Notes: generated from the sequence alone by a model not told the origin. A DNA stretch of 60,917 bases from Pseudomonas helleri (GCF_009600315.1 NZ_WIWC01000028.1:1-60917); one strand, 5' to 3'. Positions 9,850 to 20,000 are shown, counted from the stretch's first letter. Numbers and translations are program-made.

Positions 9850-10970
9850 TGCAACTGGCTTTTGTGCTGTACAAATATTTCCCGTTTGGCGGGCTGCAAC
9901 GCGACTTCATGCGCATCGCGCTGGAATGCCAGCAGCGTGGCCATCAAATCCGTGTGTACACGATGATTTGGGAAGGCGACATTCCGCCCGGTTTTGAAGT
10001 GCTGGTGGCGCCGGTCAAGGCGTTCCATAACCACACTCGCAACGAGAAAATGCTCGCCTGGATGCAGGCCGATCTGGCCAAGCGTCCGGTCGATCGCCTG
10101 ATTGGCTTCAATAAAATGCCGGGGCTGGACGTCTACTACGCCGCCGATGGCTGCTTTGAAGACAAGGCGCAGAACCTGCGTCATTCGTTTTACCGCTTCT
10201 TCAAGCGCTACAAGCACTTTGCCGAGTACGAGCGGGCGGTGTTCGACAAGGACGCGAAGACTGAAATCCTGATGATTTCCGAAGTCCAGCAGCCGCTGTT
10301 TATCAAGCATTACCACACCCCGCTGGAACGCTTTCACTTGCTGCCGCCGGGGATTGCGCTGGACCGCCGTGCGCCGCCGAATGCGGCCGAGATTCGTGCT
10401 GAATTCCGTCGCGAATTCAAGCTGGCGGACGACGATTTACTGTTGGTGCAGATCGGTTCGGGGTTCAAGACCAAGGGTGTCGACCGTAGCCTTAAAGCGC
10501 TGGCCGCGTTGCCAGCCGAGCTGAAAAAACGTACGCGTTTATTTGTGATTGGTCAGGACGACCCCAAGGTTTTCCAACTGCAAAGCGCGACGCTGGGGCT
10601 GGGCGAGCATGTGCAGTTTCTCAAGGGACGCAGCGATATTCCGCGCTTCCTGTTGGGTGCTGACCTGTTGATTCATCCGGCCTACAACGAAAACACCGGC
10701 ACCGTGCTGCTTGAAGCGTTGGTGGCAGGCTTGCCGGTCTTGGTCAGCGCGGTGTGTGGCTATGCCCATTACATCGCCGATGCTGACGCGGGGCGTGTAC
10801 TGGACGAACCGTTCGAGCAGTCGCAACTCAACGATTATTTGACCCACATGTTGTCCGATGATGCTGCGCGCGCAGCCTGGAGCCGTAATGGCCTGGCCTA
10901 CGCGCAGACGGCCGACCTCTATAGCATGCCGCAGCATGCTGCGGATGTGATTCTGGCGGAGCAACACTGA
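9849..10970 (+). CDS. waaG: UDP-glucose:(heptosyl) LPS alpha-1,3-glucosyltransferase WaaG
   Basis: Family 4 glycosyltransferase (GT-B fold) that starts the outer core by adding a hexose to heptose II. In pseudomonads the residue is often an N-acetylgalactosamine, so the exact donor is not read from sequence. It has 373 residues. The N-terminal FPFGGLQRDFMRIA loop and the C-terminal EX7E donor motif in ENTGTVLLEALVAGLPV are visible. It overlaps waaC and waaP by one base each. Confidence 0.95.
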   Translation: MQLAFVLYKYFPFGGLQRDFMRIALECQQRGHQIRVYTMIWEGDIPPGFEVLVAPVKAFHNHTRNEKMLAWMQADLAKRPVDRLIGFNKMPGLDVYYAADGCFEDKAQNLRHSFYRFFKRYKHFAEYERAVFDKDAKTEILMISEVQQPLFIKHYHTPLERFHLLPPGIALDRRAPPNAAEIRAEFRREFKLADDDLLLVQIGSGFKTKGVDRSLKALAALPAELKKRTRLFVIGQDDPKVFQLQSATLGLGEHVQFLKGRSDIPRFLLGADLLIHPAYNENTGTVLLEALVAGLPVLVSAVCGYAHYIADADAGRVLDEPFEQSQLNDYLTHMLSDDAARAAWSRNGLAYAQTADLYSMPQHAADVILAEQH

Positions 10971-11776
10971 TGAAACTGATACTTGCCGAACCGTTCAAAA
11001 GCTTGTGGGCCGGACGCGACGCGTTCACCGAAGTCGAGCGTCTGGAGGGCGAGGTGTACCGCGAACTGGAAGGGCGTCGGACCTTGCGGACCGAAGTCGA
11101 CGGGCGTGGTTATTTTGTAAAAATCCACCGTGGCATTGGCTGGGGCGAAGTGTTTAAGAACCTGCTGTCGGCCAAGTTGCCCGTGCTGGGGGCCGGTCAG
11201 GAGTGGCGGGCCATCCAGCGCCTGACTGAAGTCGGCGTGCCGACCATGACCGCCGTCGCGTATGGCGAAAAAGGCAACAACCCGGCGACTCAGCATTCGT
11301 TCATCGTCACTGAAGAGCTGGCACCGACGATCAGCCTGGAAGACTTCACCCTCAACTGGGTCAAGCAACCACCGCAGCCCCAGCTCAAGCGCGCGCTGAT
11401 CGCCGAAGTGGCACGCATGACCGGCATGATGCACCGCGCCGGTGTGAACCATCGCGACTGTTACATCTGTCATTTCCTGCTGCACACCGATAAGCCGGTG
11501 ACCGCCAACACGCTGCGCCTGTCCATCATTGACCTGCACCGTGCGCAAATTCACCGGGTGATCAGCAACCGCTGGCGTAACAAGGACTTGGCTGCGTTGT
11601 ATTTCTCGGCACTGGACATTGGCCTGACGCAGCGCGACAAGCTGCGTTTTCTGCGCGGTTATTTCCAGCAGCCGCTGCGCCAGATCCTGCGTGATGAAGC
11701 CAACTTGCTGAAATGGCTGGAAGGCAAGGCGAGCAAACTCTACGCCCGCAAACTGCGTCACGGAGATGCACTGTAA
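10970..11776 (+). CDS. waaP: LPS core heptose(I) kinase
   Basis: Phosphorylates heptose I of the inner core. In pseudomonads this step is needed for outer membrane integrity and, in P. aeruginosa, for viability. It has 268 residues. The protein-kinase-like catalytic loop HRDCYICHF has its aspartate at residue 163, the same position as the known catalytic residue in P. aeruginosa WaaP. The metal-binding segment IIDLHRAQ follows. ATG overlaps the waaG stop by one base. Confidence 0.96.
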   Translation: MKLILAEPFKSLWAGRDAFTEVERLEGEVYRELEGRRTLRTEVDGRGYFVKIHRGIGWGEVFKNLLSAKLPVLGAGQEWRAIQRLTEVGVPTMTAVAYGEKGNNPATQHSFIVTEELAPTISLEDFTLNWVKQPPQPQLKRALIAEVARMTGMMHRAGVNHRDCYICHFLLHTDKPVTANTLRLSIIDLHRAQIHRVISNRWRNKDLAALYFSALDIGLTQRDKLRFLRGYFQQPLRQILRDEANLLKWLEGKASKLYARKLRHGDAL

Positions 11777-12510
11777 TGGCAGGTTGGAACCTTGACCCGG
11801 CATACAGCGCGCTGGCGGCGGACTTTGGCAGTCTGGATGCCGTGTTTGCCTTGCAAGGCGAGCACCTGACCCGGGATCCGTTGTCTGAAGTGATTCGTGT
11901 CGAGCGTGGCGGGGTCAATTACTACGTCAAACGCTACACCGGCGCAGGCAAAGGCTTGCGCCGCTACGTGGGACGCCCACGGGTGAAGTCGGAGTGGCAG
12001 AACCTCAAGCGCTTCGCCAAGTGGGGGATTCCCACGGCTGAAGTGGTGGCGTGGGGCCTTGAGCGCAGCGGCTTTGCCTACGCTCGTGGCGCCATGATCA
12101 CGCGTGAATTACCCAACACCCGCGACTTGTCAGACTTGGCCGATACTCACGATCCGTTGCTCAAGGATCGCGCATGGGTCGATTGCGTCAGTCGTCAATT
12201 AGCACATTGCACCAAGACCATGCATGACCACCGCTTCACTCATAACGACTTGAAGTGGCGCAACTTGCTGATCGACGAGCAGCCAAAGCTGTACCTGATC
12301 GACTGCCCGAATGGCGATTTCTGGCGCGGCTTCTGGCTCAAGTACCGCATTACCAAAGACCTGGCGTGTTTGGACAAAGTGGCTAAATACCACCTGTCTT
12401 ACACTCAGCGTTTACGCTTTTATTTCCAATACACCGGGCGCTCGACGCTCAACGCCGCAGACAAGGAACGGGTCCGCCATATCGTGCGTTTTTTTGAGGG
12501 CCGGGAATGA
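11776..12510 (+). CDS. wapP: LPS core kinase-like protein, InaA/WaaP family (WapP-like)
   Basis: Small protein of the WaaP/InaA kinase family, 244 residues. The frame is open 63 bases further upstream, but ATG 11776 (MAGWNLDPAYS) overlaps the waaP stop by one base like the other genes in the run and is the sensible start. The catalytic loop HNDLKWRNLL and metal-binding LIDCPNGD are intact, so it is probably an active kinase. By position it corresponds to what I recall as wapP (PA5008). The acceptor is a core sugar, probably a heptose, but this is inferred from context. Confidence 0.85.
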   Translation: MAGWNLDPAYSALAADFGSLDAVFALQGEHLTRDPLSEVIRVERGGVNYYVKRYTGAGKGLRRYVGRPRVKSEWQNLKRFAKWGIPTAEVVAWGLERSGFAYARGAMITRELPNTRDLSDLADTHDPLLKDRAWVDCVSRQLAHCTKTMHDHRFTHNDLKWRNLLIDEQPKLYLIDCPNGDFWRGFWLKYRITKDLACLDKVAKYHLSYTQRLRFYFQYTGRSTLNAADKERVRHIVRFFEGRE

Positions 12511-13259
12511 CTGATTTTGTCGCAGACGCCGACCGCGCCCTGCTGGAACGCAATGGGCTGGCTGATTTTGATGCGCTGTGGAACCTGCAACTCGATGCGG
12601 TGGACGAGCCCAACACCAGTGGCGGCGGCTGGAGCCGTGTTTTTCGTCTGGATTGCGAAGGTCAGGGTTTCTACCTCAAACGTCAGAGCAATTACCTGAC
12701 GCGCACGTTGCACAGCCCGTTGGGCGAGCCGAGTTTTGCCCGCGAGTTTCGCAATATTCAGCGTTATCAGCAGTTAGGCATCCCAGCACTCGAAGCCGCG
12801 TTTTTTGGCGAGCGCAAAGTGCCGGGCGAGCGACGGGCGATTCTGATGACCCGTGCGCTGGATGGCTGGAACGACCTTGATTCATTGCTGGCCCAATGGC
12901 CGCAACTGACCGAGCAACAGCAGCAGGCCATTGTGTTGGCCTGCGGCCAACTGGCGCGTCAGCTGCACGCGTTGCGTCAGGTTCACGGGTGTTTCTATCC
13001 CAAGCATATTTTCTTGCAGGCTGACGGCGACGCCTACCGCGCGCAATTGATCGATCTGGAGAAAACCCGACCTTTGCTGCTGGGTCAGCGCGATCGTGTC
13101 AAAGACCTCGAACCGTTATTGCGCCGCGCCCATGTATGGAGCGAGACCGAGGTGCGCGCCTTGCTGGCCGCCTATCTCGATCAACCCCACGACAGCGCTC
13201 TGGTGAGCGCCTGGCTAGAGCGTTTGAACGGTCGTCGCACTCATAAGGAAACTCGCTGA
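12507..13259 (+). CDS. wapQ: LPS core kinase-like protein lacking the catalytic Asp (WapQ-like)
   Basis: InaA/WaaP-family protein of 250 residues, overlapping the previous gene by ATGA. The catalytic loop reads HGCFYPKHIF: where WaaP has HRDC and the neighbour has HNDLK, this protein has Cys at residue 162 in the Asp position. The following LIDLEKTR metal-binding element is present. This may be a pseudokinase or a kinase with changed chemistry. By position it matches what I remember as wapQ (PA5007). The role in core phosphorylation is inferred from the operon. Confidence 0.8.
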   Translation: MTDFVADADRALLERNGLADFDALWNLQLDAVDEPNTSGGGWSRVFRLDCEGQGFYLKRQSNYLTRTLHSPLGEPSFAREFRNIQRYQQLGIPALEAAFFGERKVPGERRAILMTRALDGWNDLDSLLAQWPQLTEQQQQAIVLACGQLARQLHALRQVHGCFYPKHIFLQADGDAYRAQLIDLEKTRPLLLGQRDRVKDLEPLLRRAHVWSETEVRALLAAYLDQPHDSALVSAWLERLNGRRTHKETR

Positions 13260-14698
13260 TGCGCTTATCCGAACTGCAACACGCCGGGCGTTCGCCCGGC
13301 TTGCCGCTGAGCATTGAACTGGCAGACGCTGCCGGGCCTGCGCAGTTGCAAATGCTGACCTTGCTGCGCGTGCTGCCGGGTCAGCGGTATGTGGGTGCGG
13401 GCGTGTGGCGCGGGCGTACGGTGCTGGCCAAGTTGATGGTCGGCAGCAAAGCAGCGCGTGAGTTCGTGCGTGAACTGGCGGGTGTGCGACTGCTGGCCGA
13501 GCAAGGTCTGACCACCCCCAAATTGCTGGCTGACGGCTTGTTGGACGGCGAGGGCGGCTGGCTGTTGTTCGAGTTTCTGGACGGCGCGCAAAGCCTCGAT
13601 GAAGCCTGGAAGGCGGTGCAGGATTTGCCGGTGCTGGCGGATGAACAGCAAGCGGTGCTGGGGCAAGCCCTGGCGGCGATTGGCCAGATGCACCTCAAGG
13701 GCCTATGGCAGGAAGATTTACATCTGGACAACCTGCTGCGTCACAACGGTCAGTTGTACCTGATCGATGGTGCGGGTATTTGTGCTGAGCAGCCGGGTAA
13801 ACCGCTGTCTCGTGACAAAGTGCTGGAAAACCTCGGGGTGTTTTTTGCGCAACTGCCTAAATCCCTTGAACCGTTCACTGAAGAGTTGCTGGTGCATTAC
13901 CTACTGAGCAACGGCGAAAACGCGTTGCCACTTGAAGCCCTGCTTAAACAGGTCGACAAAGTCCGCGCCTGGCGGTTGAACGATTTTCTGAACAAAACCG
14001 GACGCGATTGCACCCTGTTCAGTGTGCAGAGCGGGCCGTTCGTCTTGCGTGCTGTGCGTCGCGAGGAAGAGGCCGCAATGCTGCCGGTACTGGCCAATGC
14101 CGATACCTTGCTGGGCAACAGTCATCTGTACAAAACCGGCGGTACAGCAACCGTGGGCAAGGTTGAGGTCGCGGGGCGCCCGCTGGTGGTGAAACGCTAC
14201 AACATCAAAGGTTTTGCCCATTGGCTGAACCGCTGTTGGCGGCCGAGCCGGGCCTGGCATTCGTGGCGTGAAGGCAATCGTCTGGCCTTCCTCGGCATCG
14301 CCACGCCCAAACCGCTGGCGCTGCTGGAAACACGCTTTTTATGGCTGCGCTGCAAGGCGTTTCTCGTCACTGAATACCTGCCGGGCCCGGACATCATCGA
14401 GCGTTTTGCGCCTTATCAAGAGCGCGGTGATGCCCCTGAGTCCGAGTTGCAAGCGCTGGATCAGTTGTTTGCTGACCTGATTCGCGAACGCATCAGCCAT
14501 GGCGACCTTAAAGGTCACAACGTGTTTTGGGACAACGGCCGCTGGGCGCTGATAGATCTGGACTCGATGTGCCAGCACTCATCCTTGAGCAGCTTCGCCA
14601 AGGCCTACGCCCGCGACCGAGCGCGCTTTATGCGCAACTGGCCGGTGGGCAGTGCCCTGTATCAGGTGATTGATCAGCGCTTGCCCAAAGGGATGTGA
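13259..14698 (+). CDS. Tandem double kinase-like protein of the LPS core operon
   Basis: Last gene of the waaF-to-kinase run, 479 residues, overlapping the previous stop by one base. It holds two kinase-like catalytic cores in tandem. The first has QEDLHLDNLL (D153, N158) and LIDGAG. The second has HGDLKGHNVF (D416, N421) and LIDLDSM. It resembles the PA5006-type protein of P. aeruginosa as I recall it. Both cores keep the Asp and Asn, so two phosphorylation sites, or one active and one regulatory half, are possible. It converges on the TonB receptor gene with only 28 bases between stops. Confidence 0.88.
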   Translation: MRLSELQHAGRSPGLPLSIELADAAGPAQLQMLTLLRVLPGQRYVGAGVWRGRTVLAKLMVGSKAAREFVRELAGVRLLAEQGLTTPKLLADGLLDGEGGWLLFEFLDGAQSLDEAWKAVQDLPVLADEQQAVLGQALAAIGQMHLKGLWQEDLHLDNLLRHNGQLYLIDGAGICAEQPGKPLSRDKVLENLGVFFAQLPKSLEPFTEELLVHYLLSNGENALPLEALLKQVDKVRAWRLNDFLNKTGRDCTLFSVQSGPFVLRAVRREEEAAMLPVLANADTLLGNSHLYKTGGTATVGKVEVAGRPLVVKRYNIKGFAHWLNRCWRPSRAWHSWREGNRLAFLGIATPKPLALLETRFLWLRCKAFLVTEYLPGPDIIERFAPYQERGDAPESELQALDQLFADLIRERISHGDLKGHNVFWDNGRWALIDLDSMCQHSSLSSFAKAYARDRARFMRNWPVGSALYQVIDQRLPKGM

Positions 14699-14726
14699 GG
14701 CACAAGGCATCTTGGGGCAGGGGCGC

Positions 14727-16841
14727 TTAAAAGCTGTACTGCGCCCCGGCGCCCGCATACCAAGAACGGCCCGGTGCCGCCTCGTAATAGCGATTATTGC
14801 TGTCGCCGACAATCACCGACCCCACGTATTGGCGATCCAGCAAGTTGTCCAGACGCAGGGTCTGGTGGAAGGTCCAGTGTTCAACCTTCTGTTCAAATTG
14901 TGCGCGCCAGTTGAAGACGGTGTAGGCCGGGGCCGCTTTTTTCGTGTTGGTGTCTTCAACGTACACCTTGCTGCGGTACATGCCCTCGAATGCGGTGCTC
15001 AACCAGTCAGTGGGCTTCCAGTTCACTTCAGCGAACAAGGTGGTTTGCGGTACGCCGGGCAGGTAGTTGCCTTTGTCTACTTCCTTTCTGTTGGTCCCGG
15101 TGCCACTTACGAAGTCGCTGTCATAAGTTGCTTGAAGACGGGTATAGGCCAAAGTTGTTGTCCAGTGCTCGCTCAGTTGGCTTTCGATACCCAGTTCAAA
15201 GCCACGACGCAGCGTGCGGCCAGCGTTTTGATAGCTAGTTCTTCCGCCTTCGGAACCTGCAACAACTAATTCATCCTCTGTGGTGATCTGGAAAACAGCG
15301 GCATTAATGCGAGTGTTATTAAGTTGTGCTTTAAGGCCAACTTCGTACTGAGTGCTTTCAGAAGGTTTTAGACCGAAGTTAAAACCTTCCTGCCCGCCCG
15401 GCGCATAAGCAAGTTCTGCCTGTGTCGGGGTTTCGAAGCCTTTTCCTGCACTAACATACCCATGTAATTCAGGGGTAAAGGCGTACATCACACTGATGGA
15501 AGGCGTGGCTTTTTCGTAGCGCTTGGTGCCGCTGGCGTCGCCGTTGCTCAAAAAGTGATCATCGACATCCATTTCCATCGTGCTGTAACGCAAGCCTGTT
15601 TGAACTGTCCAGTTATCGATGGCCCAATTGGCTTGTACGAACGGGTCAAGACTACGAGCCGTGTCTACTTCGTCGCGGCGCATCTCGCCTTTCACGCCAA
15701 ATTGCTCACCATTGTAGTTTTGATAACCGTGTCGATTATCTCGGCTTTGATCGAAGTCTAGGCCGCTGATAATTGTCAGATCTCCCGGTGCACTTGTTAT
15801 AGGTTGAATCCAATGTACATTGGCCCCGTAGAATTTACGGTCGAACTGCACAACACCTCCACCACGTTCGTTGGCCGGGTTTAATGTTGTGGTGTTACCT
15901 ATGTACTTGGGTATCGCCAAATACTGAATCACACTCCGCGTGCCGGTATACGCATTGACCTGCAAGGTCGCGTCACCGATGTAGCGTTCGTAGTTCATGC
16001 CCAGTTGTTGGTGGTCGATGCTTTTGCGGGTGTTGTAGATCAGCGCGTTGGGCGTCACCGAGCGAGGGTCGGCCTTATACGCTTCCCAACTTTGCCCCAG
16101 CGGATCTTGGGTACCGTTCTGCTCAAGGCTGCTGTAAATCAGTGCCAGTTTGCTGTCTTCGTCGGGCTTGAGGTTGAGCTTGGCAAAGGTCTGGTCGCGG
16201 CGCGCGGCGCTGTGCTCGCGGTAACCATCGGTGTCCATACGCGAAGCGTCGAGTACAAAGCCCACGTCATCAACCGCACCTTCAGCCGTCAGGTGGTTTT
16301 TGCTCATGCCGTCGCTGCCCACCAGGGTTTCGGCGCCAATACGCGGCGGACCTTCGCCGTCACGCGAGAACATTTGGATCACGCCACCCGCGTTGCTGCC
16401 GTATAAAGTCGCCGCCGGGCCGCGCAGTACTTCAATGCGCTCAGCGGTGTCGAGGTTAAATGTGGCTGCTTGCCCCTGACCGTCCGGCGTACTGGCGGGA
16501 ATACCGTCGGCAATCAATTTGATACCGCGCACACCAAATGCCGAACGGGCGCCAAAGCCACGGGATGAAATTTGTAAGTCCTGTGCGTAGTTCTGTCGGT
16601 TCTGCACCACCAGTCCTGGTACGCGGGACAGTACCTCGGACGCATTGATGCCGAGCTGGCCGTCCTGAATCTGCTCCTGATTGATGCTGTCGACCGAGTA
16701 CGGCACATCAAAGCTTGGGCTGGCGCTGCGTGAGCCGGTAATGACGCTAGGGTCGAGTTCCAGCGGCTCGGCAACACTGAGGGTCGTCAGGCAGAAGCCG
16801 GGCAGCAGCAGGGCGAGGCGAACAGGTACAAAACATTTCAT
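14727..16841 (-). CDS. pqqU: TonB-dependent outer membrane receptor, PqqU/YncD type
   Basis: Outer membrane beta-barrel receptor of 704 residues with a signal peptide (MKCFVPVRLALLLPGF, cut after about SVA), a plug domain (SRGFGARSAFGVRG, VLRGPAATLYGSNAGG) and a barrel ending in aromatic YSF. Segments such as VQNRQNYAQDL, DGIPASTPDGQGQ, GFETPTQAEL, GLKPS and QYVGSVIV are very close to E. coli YncD as I remember it, the receptor reported to import pyrroloquinoline quinone. Substrate PQQ is therefore likely but not proven here. I see no Fur box. A hairpin (16870-16888) lies in the short leader. The middle of the gene (about 15240-15920) is visibly A/T-richer than both ends. Confidence 0.85.
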   Translation of the reverse strand: MKCFVPVRLALLLPGFCLTTLSVAEPLELDPSVITGSRSASPSFDVPYSVDSINQEQIQDGQLGINASEVLSRVPGLVVQNRQNYAQDLQISSRGFGARSAFGVRGIKLIADGIPASTPDGQGQAATFNLDTAERIEVLRGPAATLYGSNAGGVIQMFSRDGEGPPRIGAETLVGSDGMSKNHLTAEGAVDDVGFVLDASRMDTDGYREHSAARRDQTFAKLNLKPDEDSKLALIYSSLEQNGTQDPLGQSWEAYKADPRSVTPNALIYNTRKSIDHQQLGMNYERYIGDATLQVNAYTGTRSVIQYLAIPKYIGNTTTLNPANERGGGVVQFDRKFYGANVHWIQPITSAPGDLTIISGLDFDQSRDNRHGYQNYNGEQFGVKGEMRRDEVDTARSLDPFVQANWAIDNWTVQTGLRYSTMEMDVDDHFLSNGDASGTKRYEKATPSISVMYAFTPELHGYVSAGKGFETPTQAELAYAPGGQEGFNFGLKPSESTQYEVGLKAQLNNTRINAAVFQITTEDELVVAGSEGGRTSYQNAGRTLRRGFELGIESQLSEHWTTTLAYTRLQATYDSDFVSGTGTNRKEVDKGNYLPGVPQTTLFAEVNWKPTDWLSTAFEGMYRSKVYVEDTNTKKAAPAYTVFNWRAQFEQKVEHWTFHQTLRLDNLLDRQYVGSVIVGDSNNRYYEAAPGRSWYAGAGAQYSF

Positions 16842-16953
16842 GGGCGGTTTCAGGATTCCGTGTGAAGCGACCCGTCCGGGCGACGGGTATCAGGCTAGCA
16901 GAGGGCGCGCAGTTTAGCGGCTGACGGGGGGATATCCAGCAAAACTAAACGAC

Positions 16954-16976
16954 AAGGACGACTTGGTGTCGTCCTT
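16954..16976 (-). terminator. Rho-independent terminator after the first toxin-like gene
   Basis: AAGGACGAC (16954-16962) and GTCGTCCTT (16968-16976) form a perfect 9-bp stem with a 5-base loop. Read on the minus strand it is followed by a T-rich tract (GTCGTTTAGTTTT). It lies 25 bases beyond the toxin stop and before the receptor gene, so those two genes are probably separate transcripts. Confidence 0.75.
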
Positions 16977-17001
16977 GGTTAACGAGCAGCGAGCTGAACG
17001 G

Positions 17002-20000
17002 TTATTGCACTTGAATCATGCTGTTGGTGTTCTGCAAGTCACGGATCAACTGCTTCAGTGCGCCGTAGCGTTTCTGGTGAATAGTCGGCCAGCTTGCACG
17101 CTCGATGAAAATCAGGCCATCGGCGTCTGTGTGCACGGGAGTGTGAATAATTTCGTGGTTGCTGGCGCGATGAGTCAATTGCGGTCCGGCGGCTGAGTCA
17201 TTGTCGAGTCGGAAGTAACCAGGGGCTTTAAGCCTGTCATTGATTTGCGCGAGGGTAAGTGCTCGAGGGCGAGGTTTTGTGCCGGGTATATCAACCTCTA
17301 GCCAGTAGTCATTCTTTAAAAAGTGGTAGTCGCGCCCCGGGAGATTGGGTGGAACGACTTCACCCAGGGCCTGACGCAAGCCTTGGCTGGTGCCTGGAAC
17401 TGAATCCGAAACGCGAAGGCCAATAGCGCCTTCAAGTTCTGCCAATCCGGGAATACCTTGAAACGTATTGGCATGGGTGTTGCCGGTTAAGGCAATCCAT
17501 TTATGGCCACCGGTCCGCGTTTGGTCGGCACGGATAATCTGCGATGCGAAGTAACTGAACATTTCACCGCGATTGAGCCAAGGGGTTTCACTTAGCGTGC
17601 CTCTTTCGTGATAACTGGCCGCACAATCAAGGGCTTTGACTTCTATGCCGTGCCGGCGAGCCTGACGCACCAGTTGGCTGAAGTTGTAGCGACTTGATGG
17701 GTCAATACCGTGGCCTAAATCCTGATTTGTCAGAAACTCATCCAGCCTCAGAGATATTTTTCCGGTCTTGAAAAAGTCATCCAGCAGGCTCTGGTGCATA
17801 TCCGTTTGAAGGTGCTCCAGATAAATGACTTTGACGTCGCTTTTGGCAAGTTCAGCCATGTTGTCAATCAGGAGTTTTTTGCCTGATTGGTGGGCGTGAG
17901 CTTCCCCTAGAATGATCCCTGGGGAATGTTCGTGGAGGCTTTTAAAGAGGTCTGGGGCAGAAGTATTGCTGGCCAGTTGCGGCCGTGTCACCTGTGGTTT
18001 TGCCGGTTTTGATACGAAGAAAGTTTTTGCATCGGCGAGCAGCTTGACTCTCATTTTTTTGAACGCGCGATGAGCAATACTGAGTTGCGAGGTCAAATCT
18101 ACAAAGTCTCTGTCCCCTATGAATAGGTTTGTGTGATCTCTGATGATGCCGTGAAGTGTTTCCTTGTATTCATCGGGGATGTCGTAATCGCTGTATTTGA
18201 TCGCGGGTAAGTCGACTGAAGGACTTGCACGATCCAGCGATAAAGGTTCCCAGCGCTTGGCGCCGTCAGCAAGTTTATGTTTGATTTCCCATTGTCCTGC
18301 CGTGCGCCGAACTTTGTATTGGGCGCTAATGCCACTGCTCGAACCTGTTGGTCGCTGCAAGTAAAAGTTACGGCCCAGCCAACCCCTATAGACCTCCAGG
18401 ATCACGTCGTTTTGCTGGATATACAGCTTGTTGTTGACGCGATACAGGCCTTGTTCATCAGGGGGGCTGCGGCTTAGATCAAGGTCGCGAACCTGCGCGC
18501 TTTCTATCACCCGTTGAACACTGAGTTTTTGTTTCAGCAGCGGTGTTGTCGGGTCTACATCCCATAGCCCGGCCGAGAGTTCCCGCAAGGGGATGCTGTA
18601 CGTCGCGTTAGGGTTGCGCGCATCCAGCGCACGCCACAGTTCATCCAGATTATCGTACTGACTGCGGTAGAGATTGCCTCGCGTGTCCTTGGTGTAATAG
18701 GCGGCCGGGCGGCTGCCTGAAGGCGCCTGTTCAAACACTCCGACGCCAAATTCATCGCCCGTACGCAGTTGGAGCCCCGTAGCCGGGCGCGTGCTGGCAG
18801 CGCCCAGGCTTAACGTGGCTCTGGGCTGACGGATACGCTGGCGTATGGACTTGCTGAAAATCGCCGACCCGGTGAAGTCCGAGGCGCCGTCGGTGAGGTG
18901 TGTGATGGACTCCATAAAATGCAGCAATGCTTCGTGTTTTTCGTCACGTTGCAGGGCGTCGATGCCTTGGAGTATCTGATAAATAAAACGTGACAGGACG
19001 ATGGGGAGTAGCACTCGCGTCGGCAGCACGAACGATACGATATCGATCACCGTCAGGGCGGTGTCTTTAGCGGTATTGAGATTGCTTTCCCAGGTGGAAG
19101 TCGATTGCTCGTCGGCATCGTGGATGGCGTGCAAGGCTTCTGTATCGTAGGAGGCTTCAAACAAGTTATGGCCGATGCCCTGAAGTTGCAGGTTGCTGTC
19201 GGTCAAGCCTTGTTCCAGCAACGGTTTGATATAGGCCTGTTGAGCCAATGTCACGCGGCGCATTACGTAGGCCCGCCAATGGGGATGTGACAGCTTCTGA
19301 CCCAACTCATTGCGTGTATTGGCAACCAGAAACCAGCGTTTATCCGGGGCGTCGGGGGTGTAACACAACAGCTCCCTTGAGGCCGTCGAACTGAAAACCA
19401 GAACGCCAGGCAATGGCTTGTAACGCATCATCAGAAGATGGGCCTTGACCTGTTCGCCGTTGATCCGTGGGCGCGTGCTTTCAACGGGGTGGGCCAGTGC
19501 GGTCTTGACCCATTCTGTTTGCTCGGCGTTTAAGGTGCCGGACAGCGTTGCTTCCAGCAGGTCCAGGTGTAGCTGGGCTTTTTTGACGGCAACATAGCGC
19601 TCTTTGCGCCAATGGGCCTGCGCTGAGTTGATCAACAGGTTGTTCAGATTTCTTTTGTAGCTTTCGCCGATATCCAATTGGCGGACCAGTGTTTTGACGT
19701 ACTGGGAGGCCAAGATGGGATGCGTCCTGCCCGTGCTGTCCTTGACCTGAGCGGTCAGGGTAAAGGTCACATCCCAGATGCCGACGTTGGCCAAGGCCAG
19801 CTCACTCAGGCTGCGACGGGTTGTTTGGTAGCTGATCACCGGCCCGGTTTTGTCCAGACTGACACCCGCGGCAAAGCCTGAACCGCTGATCGGATTAAAC
19901 AGCGGGCCTGTGCGCACAGCTTCTGTGGTGGAGATGTAAATGGTGTCGGGATTAACCTCGATGCCGTGGTCTTTTTTGATCTGTTGTTGGAGCTGAATGC

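Noticed and set aside
16842..16953. Fur box or cobalamin riboswitch before the TonB receptor
   Set aside because: The leader is short, with no GATAATGATAAT-like site and no B12-box; only a small ACCCGTC/GACGGGT hairpin is present.
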